Positions 1 through 7,764 of a DNA stretch of 64,000 nt are shown one piece after another. Numbering within the stretch: position 1 is the stretch's first letter; each line of letters opens with the position of its first letter. Origin of the DNA: Hymenobacter rubidus. GTDB taxonomy: Bacteria > Bacteroidota > Bacteroidia > Cytophagales > Hymenobacteraceae. A program made the translations under genes and the position numbers. The stretch is from the NCBI RefSeq assembly GCF_016734815.1, contig NZ_JAERQF010000013.1:51722-115721 (forward strand), in the 5' to 3' direction. The notes beneath the pieces were generated by a model. It did not search any database. It was not told the DNA's origin and saw only the letters and a list, made by a program, of their open reading frames with translations.

Positions 1-96
1 GCGAATTTTATGACTGGCGAACCTATCCGGCCAGCTTTGCTTGGCGCGCTTGTATTCCATTCCTCAAGCCCATGGCCTTTTCTAACTAATCACGCA

Positions 97-1800
97 ATGC
101 AAAACACTTTTAATACGCTCGACCTGGGGGTCTTTCTATTTTACCTCATGGGTGTAGCGGCCTACGGGTATTACGTGTACCGTAGCAAGCAGCAGGAGCA
201 GATGAACACCCGTGACTACTTTCTGGCCGAGGGCTCGCTGACGTGGTGGGCCATTGGGGCGAGCATGATTGCCTCCAACATTTCGGCTGAACAGTTCATC
301 GGCATGAGCGGCAACGGCTTTCAGGTGGGCGTGGCAGTGGCCGCCTACGAATGGGTGGCGGCCATCACGCTCATTATCGTGGCCGTATTCTTCATGCCGA
401 TTTACCTGAAGCAGCGGATTTATACCATGCCGCAGTTTCTGGAGCAGCGCTACAATGCGGCGCTGAGCTTGATAATGAGCATTTTCTGGCTGTTTTTGTA
501 CGTGCTGGTCAACCTCACGTCCATTCTCTACCTCGGGGCGCTGGCCATCAGCAACCTGGTGGGCGGGGCCGAGAGCTTCCACCTGATTATGGTGGCGCTG
601 GCGGTGTTTGCGCTCATTATCACGCTGGGGGGCATGAAGGTGGTGGGCTACACCGACGTTATTCAGGTGACGGTGCTCATCATCGGCGGCCTGGCCACTA
701 CTTATCTGGCTCTCACGCTGGTGAGCGAGAAGTTCGGGCTGGGCAGCAGCGCCATCGCGGGCTTCAACGCCATGATGCGCGACGCCGGCGACCACTTCCA
801 CATGATATTCCCCAAGCCCACCCAGGCCACGCCGCAGGTCGACGTGAACAAGTACCTGATGGTGCCGGGCATCGCCATGTATGCCGCCGGCCAGTGGATT
901 GTGAATCTCAACTACTGGGGCTGTAACCAGTACATTACCCAGCGTGCCCTCGGCGCCGACCTCAAAACGGCCCGCACCGGCATCCTGTTTGCCGGCATGC
1001 TCAAGCTGCTGATGCCCGTGATTGTGATGCTGCCCGGCATCGCGGCCTATGTGCTGCACAAAAACGGCAGCCTGCAATCCCAAATGGCCCCCGGCGGCGC
1101 CTTCAACTCCGACAACGCTTACTCGGCCATTCTCACCTTCCTGCCCAACGGGCTGAAGGGCTTGTCGCTGGCCGCCCTCACGGCGGCTATTGTGGCCTCG
1201 CTGGCGGGCAAGGTCAACTCCATTTCCACCATCTTCACCCTCGACGTGTACAAGCGCTACCTCAACCAAGACGCAACGGAGCAGAAGCAGGTGTGGGTGG
1301 GCCGGGTCACGGTATTTGCCGCCATGCTGCTGGCCATCATGCTCACCTGGAAGGACTTGCTAGGCATCGGTGGCGAAGGGGGATTCACTTACATTCAGAA
1401 GTACACGGGCTTTATCTCGCCGGGCATTGTAGCAGTATTCCTGCTGGGCCTGTTCTGGAAGCGTACGACCGCACCGGCCGCCATTGCCGGCATCCTGTCG
1501 GGCTTCGTGCTGTCGGTGTTTTTCAACAACTACGCCCCAGGCGTGCTGGGCCATGAAACGCTGCTTTACACCGCCTTCCCCAACGGCCACGGCGGCTACG
1601 AGATTCCTTTTCTCATTTGCATGGGCCTCTCTTTCGCCTTCACGTTTGTGCTGATGGTGAGCATGAGCCTGGCCGGGCCGGCCATCAATCCCCGCGCTCT
1701 GCACTACGAGGCGGGGCAGTTCAAAGTGGCGCCCAGCACGCTGGCCCTCATCGCGGTGACGCTGCTCATGATAATGGCGCTCTACGTTAAATTCTGGTAA
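97..1800 (+). CDS. Sodium/solute symporter (SSS family, SGLT-like)
   Basis: Inner-membrane transporter of the solute:sodium symporter family, 567 aa, with about 14 hydrophobic segments. The stretch GYTDVIQVTVLIIGGL near residue 185 and the later GGEGGF region are typical of the family, and the SGLT-like length suggests a sugar, inositol or sialic-acid-type substrate driven by sodium. The frame is open 29 codons further upstream, but the ATG at 97 is chosen because it starts directly before the first TM segment (LGVFLFYLMGVAAYG). The substrate cannot be told from sequence. A decayed IS630 transposase follows immediately, so the original downstream context may be lost. Confidence 0.9.
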   Translation: MQNTFNTLDLGVFLFYLMGVAAYGYYVYRSKQQEQMNTRDYFLAEGSLTWWAIGASMIASNISAEQFIGMSGNGFQVGVAVAAYEWVAAITLIIVAVFFMPIYLKQRIYTMPQFLEQRYNAALSLIMSIFWLFLYVLVNLTSILYLGALAISNLVGGAESFHLIMVALAVFALIITLGGMKVVGYTDVIQVTVLIIGGLATTYLALTLVSEKFGLGSSAIAGFNAMMRDAGDHFHMIFPKPTQATPQVDVNKYLMVPGIAMYAAGQWIVNLNYWGCNQYITQRALGADLKTARTGILFAGMLKLLMPVIVMLPGIAAYVLHKNGSLQSQMAPGGAFNSDNAYSAILTFLPNGLKGLSLAALTAAIVASLAGKVNSISTIFTLDVYKRYLNQDATEQKQVWVGRVTVFAAMLLAIMLTWKDLLGIGGEGGFTYIQKYTGFISPGIVAVFLLGLFWKRTTAPAAIAGILSGFVLSVFFNNYAPGVLGHETLLYTAFPNGHGGYEIPFLICMGLSFAFTFVLMVSMSLAGPAINPRALHYEAGQFKVAPSTLALIAVTLLMIMALYVKFW

Positions 1801-1821
1801 TTCAGCCGGTTGCTGAATCAG

Positions 1822-2422
1822 CGGCCAAAAAAAAGTCTGCACGCTGCCGAGCGCGTGCGGCGGCGTGCGCCGGGACTTTCTTGAAGCCCTTCAGGACGAA
1901 GACGTGACCCGCTTCAAATTCGTGGACGAGACGAGCGTCAGCCTGACCTACACCCGCCGCTACGGCCGCGCCCCAGGCGGGCGGCGGGTGGACGCGGCCG
2001 TGCCGCTGCACAACGGGCCCAGCGTGGCGGTGGTGGCCGCCCTCTCGGCCCAGGGCGTGGAGGCCGTCATGGAACTGGACGGGGCCGTGAACACGGCCAG
2101 CTTCGCCGGGTACCTCGAGCAGGGGCTCGGGCCGGGCTTGCAACCGGGCGACGTGGCCGTACTGGACAACTTGCGGGTCCACAAGGCGGCCGGCCTGGCG
2201 AAATTGGTGGAAGCACGCGGGGCCCGGCTCCTGTTTCTGCCGCCCTACTCGCCGGATTTTACGCCCATTGCGTTGGCCTTCGGCAAGCTCAAAACCCACC
2301 GGCGCACCGCGGCCGCCCGCACCCGCGAGGCGCTGACGGCCCCCTTGCAAGCGGCGCTGCCCTGGATAACGGCCGAGGATGCTCAAAACCGGTTCGACCA
2401 CGGTGGCTACCACGTACACTGA
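1822..2422 (+). pseudogene. IS630-family transposase remnant (frameshifted, catalytic Glu lost)
   Basis: The open part (from about 1865) encodes a DDE transposase core of the IS630/Tc1 type: FVDET with the first Asp, LDN with the second Asp, and the terminal block YSPDFTPIALAF. In active relatives this last block reads SPDxxPIE, so the catalytic Glu is replaced by Ala (codon gcg). Upstream, in another frame, the words KKSLHAAERVR of the IS630 N-terminal half are still readable from 1822, next to an A8 run, so a frameshift separates the two parts and the N-terminal DNA-binding region is missing. This is a dead copy. No convincing terminal inverted repeats or TA duplication were identified. Confidence 0.85.
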
Positions 2423-2477
2423 CTATGAAATTGCTCTAATACGCTGCAACTCTAACGCAAGACACAATTGAGGGGGC

Positions 2478-2627
2478 CTAACAATTTTTTGTTGAAAGGC
2501 GCACTACCAAGGCATCATCGGCCCTAAACCCGGCTAGCCCGCCCGCGCTCAAAAGGGTAAAACCAACGAGCACGACGATTAAGGCCATGCCAACCGAAAT
2601 GGCAAAACCAGCCGAAATAAAGCGCAT
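2478..2627 (-). CDS. Possible 49-aa single-TM small protein
   Basis: Short ORF with an ATG and one clear hydrophobic segment (ISVGMALIVVLVGFTLL), followed by a short polar tail ending STKNC. It lies in the 288-bp gap between the IS630 remnant and the GT2 gene. No upstream Shine-Dalgarno or -7 box is evident. No family is recognised. It could be a genuine small membrane protein or chance coding potential, and could also be debris from the IS insertion. Confidence 0.3.
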   Translation of the reverse strand: MRFISAGFAISVGMALIVVLVGFTLLSAGGLAGFRADDALVVRLSTKNC

Positions 2628-2710
2628 AACGAGTTGAGCTTAGGAGGAATATGTGTGCGGCGAACTTACCTCGCAAGTCCACCGTGAACTCTCTTCTTTC
2701 GTTACTTTGG

Positions 2711-3952
2711 CTACCATACCGCCCGCCCCTTCCACTGGTAGCCGCCCCGCCAGCCGGCCGCCCCTACCGCCAGCGCATACGGCGCGTACAGCAGCTGCAG
2801 CGGCAGCAGTCCCCACAACCACTTGCGCCGCCCGAAAAACCCCAGCACTGGGTTCAAAAACCAGGCATCGGCCCCGAGCTTAACCGCCCAGGCAGCGGCC
2901 ACCCAGGGCCACCAACCAGGCCACGCCAGCCCCGCTCCTATCCCGGCGGCTAGGGCCACGTTGGCGCCCAGCACCAGCAAAGCCAGGCGGCGCGGCGCGG
3001 TGCTGTGGTAGTGCCGCCACTTGCTGGCCCAGCGCACCCGCTGCCGCAGCAGCGCCCGCAGCGTAGGCGGCGCGGCCGTACGCACCATGGCCGCCGTATC
3101 GGCCAGAAAATGCGCCGTACCGGGGAAAGCTGCGTGGATTTTGTGGAGCAGAAACTCGTCGTCGCCGCTGGCCAGGTGGGCATTGTCGGCGAAGCCGCCC
3201 ACGGCTTCGAACGCTGTGCGGCGGTAGGCCAGGTTGGCCCCGTTGCACATGGTGGGCTGCTGGCAGGCCAGGCAGGCCGCGCCCACGCCCACCAGCCCGG
3301 CAAACTCCAGGCCCATGAGGGTTTGCAGGAGCGAGTCGGAGCCCGTCAGCAGCACCGGACCGCTGAGGAAATTGGCCTGTGGCTCGCGCAGAAGTTGAGT
3401 TGCATAAGCATCCAGCCAGCCCGGACCCAGTCGGCAGTCGGCATCGGTGCAGACCAGCCACGGGGCGCGGGCCGCTTGCTGGGCGGCGAGTAGGGCGGCT
3501 TTTTTACCGGTTTCCGTAGCCGGCAGGGTGATGAGCCGCAGGGCAAACGGCGAGTCGCGGGCAGCAGCGGCTACGAGGGCGGCCGTGGCATCGGTGGAAT
3601 GGTCGTCGGCTATCAGGACTTCGAAGTGCGCGGCGGGCAGCAGCTGGACACGGAGGTCATGCAGCAGCTGGGGCAGGTTTTCGGCTTCGTTGCGAGCGGC
3701 AATGAGGATAGCGAAGAGGAGCGGTTGCGAAGATGTTGAACTGAAAAGTTGAGAGTTAAAAGTAAAAAGTTCGTCATTGGGGGCGGTTACGGCTTCCCCT
3801 GTGGCATGAACAGTCGCACCAGCTACTTCAACGCTTTTTCCTTTTAACTTTTCACTTTTAACTCCATTCGCCAGCCAGCCGGCCCGCAGCCGCACCATCA
3901 GCCCCGCATAAAGCAGCGGCAATACCAGCAGGGCCATTCCAGCCAGCATCAT
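2711..3952 (-). CDS. Membrane glycosyltransferase, family 2 (processive type)
   Basis: 413-aa GT2 enzyme anchored by an N-terminal TM segment (MLAGMALLVLPLLYAGL) and C-terminal hydrophobic segments. Nucleotide-sugar motifs are present: ARNEAENL, ADDHSTD, the DxD in CTDADC, SGDDEF, and QRVRW, the acceptor motif of processive GT2 enzymes. It probably adds sugar to a lipid or polysaccharide at the inner membrane. The start ATGATG overlaps the TGA of the upstream flippase-like gene by 4 nt, which indicates translational coupling. Residues about 30-70 (KSEKLKGKSVEV...) form an unusual polar, low-complexity insert between the TM segment and the catalytic domain. The frame stays open across the upstream gene, but that part is a shadow. 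Confidence 0.85.
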   Translation of the reverse strand: MMLAGMALLVLPLLYAGLMVRLRAGWLANGVKSEKLKGKSVEVAGATVHATGEAVTAPNDELFTFNSQLFSSTSSQPLLFAILIAARNEAENLPQLLHDLRVQLLPAAHFEVLIADDHSTDATAALVAAAARDSPFALRLITLPATETGKKAALLAAQQAARAPWLVCTDADCRLGPGWLDAYATQLLREPQANFLSGPVLLTGSDSLLQTLMGLEFAGLVGVGAACLACQQPTMCNGANLAYRRTAFEAVGGFADNAHLASGDDEFLLHKIHAAFPGTAHFLADTAAMVRTAAPPTLRALLRQRVRWASKWRHYHSTAPRRLALLVLGANVALAAGIGAGLAWPGWWPWVAAAWAVKLGADAWFLNPVLGFFGRRKWLWGLLPLQLLYAPYALAVGAAGWRGGYQWKGRAVW

Positions 3953-4986
3953 CGGCCCGCCCGCTTTTCGCGCAGCACCCGCAGGCCCGGCACCAGCAGC
4001 AGCCCGGCCGCGCTGGGCAGGGCAATATTGATGACCCACAAACTCAGGCTGGCCGACAGCACCGGTAGCGCCGGCTGGCCCAGCAGGCCGAACAAGTGCG
4101 TGGCCGACAACTCCCGCACGCCCACATCGGCCAGGGCATTGAGCGAGGGCACCAGTGATTTCAGCAGGAAGGTCCCCGCCACCGCCGCTAGCCCCGGCCC
4201 CAGCGGCCCGCCCACGCCATAGGCCGCCAGCAGCAGCATAAACTGCGCGCAAAACACCCCGTAGCGCAGCCCCGAAAGGACCAGCACCGCGTGCAGCGCC
4301 CGCGCCGGATACGTGGGCATGATGGCCAGCGCCGGCCGAAACCGCCGCAACGGCCGCCACACGCCCAGCGCCGCCAGCAGCAAGCGCGAACGGTACAGGG
4401 GCACCAGTACCAGCGCGCTCAGCAGCACGGCTGAGGCCGCCACGCCCAGCCCGGCGGCCGGGTAGCCCTTCAGGTAAAACGTCAGCAGGAAGTAGAGCAG
4501 GCCCGCCACGCCCGCCAGCACGGTGGCCACCAATTGGCAGTAGCGCCCCAGAAATACGGCGCCCAGCGCACTCACCCGGCGGCTTTTCAGCTCGATGATG
4601 CGGCCGGCGTAGTCGCCCACGCGGTTGGGGGTGGCAAAGCCCAGCGTGAGGCCCACCAGCACCGCCCGAAAGCTGCGCCCGAAGGTGACAGGCTCCAGGT
4701 GCCGGGCCAGGCGGTACCATTTCCAGGCCTCCAGGCCCCAGTTGAGCGGCACCAGCGCCAGGGCTGCCAGCACCGGCCCGCGCCCGGCCCCGCTGAGCGT
4801 AGTAGCCAGCAACTGCCGCCAGGCCTTCGCCGTATCGGGCGCGGCAAAAATGGAATTGTACAGCAGCCCCAGGGTGAGCAGGGTGACGCCAATTTTGCCC
4901 CAGAAAACCAGCCGGCGCCATTGCCGGGCGCGGCGGGTTTCGGGCTCGGGGGCGGGTTGGCGGCGATTAGGGCCGGAAGGGCTCAG
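3949..4986 (-). CDS. Lysylphosphatidylglycerol synthase TM/YbhN-type membrane protein
   Basis: Polytopic membrane protein of the LPG_synthase_TM (UPF0104, YbhN) family, about 345 aa. Recognisable parts are NWGLEAWKWYRLARHLEP, the GLTLGFATPNRVGDYAGR loop and the conserved DVGVRELSATHLFG near the C terminus. Coupled to the downstream GT2 by a 4-nt overlap, it probably acts with it in lipid-linked glycan or lipid handling. The start is unclear: there is no ATG, GTG or TTG in frame between the first TM segment and the ruvC promoter region. A CTG at 4986 is given as the left-most sensible start; the only in-frame ATG (5229) would overlap ruvC antisense by 177 bp. Confidence 0.8.
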   Translation of the reverse strand: MSPSGPNRRQPAPEPETRRARQWRRLVFWGKIGVTLLTLGLLYNSIFAAPDTAKAWRQLLATTLSGAGRGPVLAALALVPLNWGLEAWKWYRLARHLEPVTFGRSFRAVLVGLTLGFATPNRVGDYAGRIIELKSRRVSALGAVFLGRYCQLVATVLAGVAGLLYFLLTFYLKGYPAAGLGVAASAVLLSALVLVPLYRSRLLLAALGVWRPLRRFRPALAIMPTYPARALHAVLVLSGLRYGVFCAQFMLLLAAYGVGGPLGPGLAAVAGTFLLKSLVPSLNALADVGVRELSATHLFGLLGQPALPVLSASLSLWVINIALPSAAGLLLVPGLRVLREKRAGR

Positions 4987-5038
4987 GCTGGCGGCTGCAG
5001 CCGGCGCGGCGCTAGGTGTAGTGCCCTGGCTTGGGTTG

Positions 5039-5046
5039 TAACTTTG
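5039..5046 (+). promoter_or_regulatory. Bacteroidota -7 box (TAACTTTG) of ruvC
   Basis: TAACTTTG matches the TAnnTTTG consensus and ends only 6 nt before the ruvC ATG. Transcription should start at or next to the start codon, giving a leaderless message. No clear -33 TTTG at standard spacing is seen. Confidence 0.55.
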
Positions 5047-5052
5047 TGTCAG

Positions 5053-5691
5053 ATGCCTGCCCCCCAACGCCCCCGCCCCGCCCCTGCCGTCGAGCTGCTG
5101 CCCAAAATCATTATGGGCGTCGACCCCGGCACCCAAATTATGGGTTACGCCCTGATTGAGGTGCGCGGCCAGCGGGTCGACGTGCTGTGCTACGACGTTA
5201 TCAATATGAAGGCGCTGGGGTCGAACCATGCCGTAAAGCTAAAGCGGATTTTTGACCGCATGCTGGAGCTCATCGACGAGTACCTGCCCGACGAGCTGGC
5301 CATCGAGGCCCCGTTTTTCGGCGTCAACGTGCAGAGTATGCTCAAGCTGGGCCGGGCCCAGGGCGTGGCCATCGCCGCCGCCCTCTCCCGCCAGATTCCC
5401 TACGTGGAATACGCGCCCACCAAGGTGAAGCAGTCCGTCACGGGCTCGGGCTCGGCCACCAAGGAGCAGGTGGCCCACATGCTGCGCCAGACCCTCACGC
5501 TGCCGCCCCTGGCCGAAGCCAGTAAGTTCCTCGACGCCACCGATGCCCTGGCCGTGGCCCTCTGCCACCATTACATGAAGGGCAACAACACCACCGTGAG
5601 CGGCGGCAAAAGCTGGGGCAAGTTCCTGACCGAAAACCCGGAGCGGCTGGGGGCGAGTACGGGCAAGAAAAAAGCGCAGGCGAAGGGATAG
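5053..5691 (+). CDS. ruvC: Crossover junction endodeoxyribonuclease RuvC
   Basis: 212-aa Holliday-junction resolvase acting with RuvAB. Visible catalytic acidic residues are D24 in GVDPGTQ, the Glu in LAIEAPFFG, and the Asp pair in FLDATDALAVALCHH. The conserved block YAPTKVKQSVTGSGSATKEQV is present. The protein is longer than a typical RuvC because of a Pro/Arg-rich N-terminal stretch of about 18 residues and a Lys-rich C-terminal tail. The ATG at 5053 lies 6 nt after a -7 box. An internal ATG at 5113 would trim the protein to GVDPG and remove the odd N terminus. It is divergent from the YbhN-type gene. Confidence 0.95.
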   Translation: MPAPQRPRPAPAVELLPKIIMGVDPGTQIMGYALIEVRGQRVDVLCYDVINMKALGSNHAVKLKRIFDRMLELIDEYLPDELAIEAPFFGVNVQSMLKLGRAQGVAIAAALSRQIPYVEYAPTKVKQSVTGSGSATKEQVAHMLRQTLTLPPLAEASKFLDATDALAVALCHHYMKGNNTTVSGGKSWGKFLTENPERLGASTGKKKAQAKG

Positions 5692-5731
5692 CGCAAGCGG
5701 CAAGTATGCTCAAACTGATGCCTGCATTCTC

Positions 5732-6025
5732 CTAAAAGCGCCGCCCGAAGAATTTTGAGATATCAAAATAATACGACACCGTACTCCCATCCGATTTCTT
5801 AAACGCCAGAATGTCGTAAGGCTTTTTGTTTTCTGAGGTTAAGGATTGCCTTACGAATTGGCAGTCCGGGCAAACCTGCCTGACGTAGGCGTACTCCTGT
5901 GCTACTCCTCGAATAACAATGGCTTGCTCGAAGGAACTGCCGTCTCTTTCAGCGCTTCCAACGTTTTTGGTGGTCGCGCAGGCTGTAATAACCAGTAAAC
6001 CCACCGAAAGTCCGATTTTGCTCAT
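5732..6025 (-). CDS. Small hypothetical lipoprotein
   Basis: 97-aa protein with a lipoprotein signal (MSKIGLSVGLLVITAC, lipobox ITAC) and a compact C-terminal domain containing a CPDC pair (VRQVCPDCQFV). The start at 6025 places the signal peptide at the N terminus; an ATG 30 nt upstream is possible. The family is not recognised. The CPDC motif could be a disulphide or a metal site, but nothing else supports a redox role. Confidence 0.65.
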   Translation of the reverse strand: MSKIGLSVGLLVITACATTKNVGSAERDGSSFEQAIVIRGVAQEYAYVRQVCPDCQFVRQSLTSENKKPYDILAFKKSDGSTVSYYFDISKFFGRRF

Positions 6026-6197
6026 TTTGCTCAGTGTAATTGTGTAAGCCATGCATCCAGTCCTTTGCGCACAACTGCTTTGCTTCGGAAATAGTATGCT
6101 GCCTGCTTGATGCCCAATTTGTCTCAATTACACAGGTTACGCTTTCGGGCGGCTACCGCTTTGCGCAAGCCCCGTCTTGCCTGGTCAATGAAAGGGC

Positions 6198-6998
6198 TCA
6201 ACTCATTACTGCAATTTCCCCCGCCGCATACGTCACCGCGTAGCCGCTGATGTCCACCCGGTCGCCTTCGCGCAGGCGGCACCACAAGTCGCCACCGCGG
6301 GGCGAAATCTGGCGGGCGCGCAGCTCGGTTTTGCCTAGCTTCTCGGCCCAATAGGGAATGAGCGTGCTGTGGGCCGAGCCGGTCACGGGGTCTTCGGGCA
6401 CGCCCACGCGGGGCGCGAAAAACCGGGACACAAAATCGACGCCGGGACTACCGGGCGCGGTGGCGATGACCCCCACGTACTCCAGCGCCGCGATGCGGGC
6501 GTAGTCGGGGCGCAGGGCCAGCACTTCGGCTTCGGTGTTGAAGACGACCAGCAGGTCGCGGGCGGCCAGCACGTGCAGCGGCGTGGCGCGTAGGCCGTCG
6601 ACCAGGCCGGTGGGGTGCGCGGTTAGCTCCTGCGGCGGGCGCGAAGGGAAGTCCAGCGTGAGGCGGCCATCGGCTTCGCGGGCCACCCGCAAGGGGCCGC
6701 TCTGGCTGTGGAAGGTGACCTGCGCTTCGGAGAAGCCCAGGTGCGTGAACAGCACGTGGGCCGAAGCCAGCGTGGCGTGCCCACACAGGTCGATTTCCAC
6801 GGCAGGCGTAAACCAGCGGATGTCGTACTCGGCCACGGTACCGGCGCGGGGCACGATGAAGGCGGTTTCGGCCAGGCTGTTTTCGGCGGCGATGTGCTGC
6901 ATGAGCTCGGCCGAAGGAAAGGCATCGAGCGGGCACACACCGGCGGGGTTGCCGGTGAATGGGGCTTGGGCGAAGGCGTCGACGTGGAAATAGCGCAT
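6198..6998 (-). CDS. PhzF family isomerase/epimerase
   Basis: 266-aa cytoplasmic enzyme of the PhzF fold (diaminopimelate-epimerase-like). The N-terminal signature YFHVDAFAQAPFTGNPAGV, the catalytic Glu in NSLAETAFIV, the GHATLASAHVLF block and the C-terminal DPVTGSAHSTL repeat motif are all present. The true substrate of most PhzF homologues outside phenazine clusters is unknown, and no phenazine genes lie nearby. The ATG at 6998 is chosen because the signature begins there; the 32 codons upstream are low-complexity. Confidence 0.9.
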   Translation of the reverse strand: MRYFHVDAFAQAPFTGNPAGVCPLDAFPSAELMQHIAAENSLAETAFIVPRAGTVAEYDIRWFTPAVEIDLCGHATLASAHVLFTHLGFSEAQVTFHSQSGPLRVAREADGRLTLDFPSRPPQELTAHPTGLVDGLRATPLHVLAARDLLVVFNTEAEVLALRPDYARIAALEYVGVIATAPGSPGVDFVSRFFAPRVGVPEDPVTGSAHSTLIPYWAEKLGKTELRARQISPRGGDLWCRLREGDRVDISGYAVTYAAGEIAVMS

Positions 6999-7191
6999 GG
7001 GGACGGCGGGAGCAGTGACGAATGGGTGCGGCAAGAATACGGCGGACAGCGCAAGGCGGAGGCATTGCCGGGGCCGGGCCGTGATTTTTTTCAAAATAAC
7101 TTAGGGGCCACGCAACCGCGCCGGCCGGCCGCCGGTCATGAGCCCAGATGCCGGGGGCTGTACACCCCGGTTTCTTCTACTGTCCTTCTGC

Positions 7192-7764
7192 ATGCCGCCT
7201 CCCCTCGCCCCGGTTGATGAGGCCCTGCTGGCGGCGTGCCGGCGGGGCGAATCGGCTGCGCAGCACCGGCTCTATCAAAACCTCTCTTATCTGCTGATGG
7301 GGGTGTGCCTGCGCTACTGCCCCAACCGGGCCGAAGCGGAGGACGCCCTGCAAAACACGTTCGTTAAAATCTTCACCCGCCTCGACCAATACCGCGGCCA
7401 GGGGCCTTTCGAGGCCTGGGCCCGGCGCATTGCCGTCACCACCTCGCTGCACGCCGTGGAGCAGCACCGCCTGCGCCACCCCGGCCCCGGCGGCGAGGCC
7501 CTCGAGGACATGGCCGCCGACCTGCCCACGGCCGAGCCTTCCGCCCTGGAGCACCTGGCCGCCGACGACCTGCTGGCCTTGCTGGCCACGCTGCCGCCCG
7601 GCTACCGCGCCGTGCTCAACCTCTACGCCGTGGAAGGCTACTCCCACCAGGAAATCGGCGAGCTGCTGGGCATCGCCGAAGGCACCAGCAAATCGCAGCT
7701 GGCCCGGGCCCGCCGGCTGCTCGAAACCCGCCTGGCGGCCCAACACCACCCCCAATTGCCATGA
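7192..7764 (+). CDS. ECF-type RNA polymerase sigma factor
   Basis: 190-aa sigma-70 family factor with only regions 2 and 4. Region 2 spans about residues 30-90 (RAEAEDALQNTFVKIFTRL, then WARRIAVTTSLHAV). Region 4 spans about 125-185 (LPPGYRAVLNLYAVEGYSHQEIGELLGIAEGT, a helix-turn-helix). The stop overlaps the next start (ATGA, 7761-7764), so the sigma factor and the downstream TM/barrel protein are co-translated. In Bacteroidota the partner of such a pair usually holds the sigma factor inactive. The start is taken at the ATG just before PPPLAPVDEALL; an in-frame ATG exists 54 nt upstream. Confidence 0.9.
   Translation: MPPPLAPVDEALLAACRRGESAAQHRLYQNLSYLLMGVCLRYCPNRAEAEDALQNTFVKIFTRLDQYRGQGPFEAWARRIAVTTSLHAVEQHRLRHPGPGGEALEDMAADLPTAEPSALEHLAADDLLALLATLPPGYRAVLNLYAVEGYSHQEIGELLGIAEGTSKSQLARARRLLETRLAAQHHPQLP

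Noticed and set aside
136..1269. 377-codon frame antisense to the SSS symporter
   Set aside because: His/Gly/Arg-rich shadow; the symporter on the plus strand has regular TM segments.
2642..2953. Plus-strand ORF with a good AGGAGGA before ATG 2651
   Set aside because: It runs antisense into the end of the GT2 gene with Pro/Arg-rich composition; Shine-Dalgarno sites are not a reliable signal in this phylum.
3953..4921. Extension of the GT2 frame to 736 codons
   Set aside because: The upstream part is a Gly/Ala/Arg-rich shadow of the YbhN-type gene; GT2 begins at the coupled ATG near 3952.
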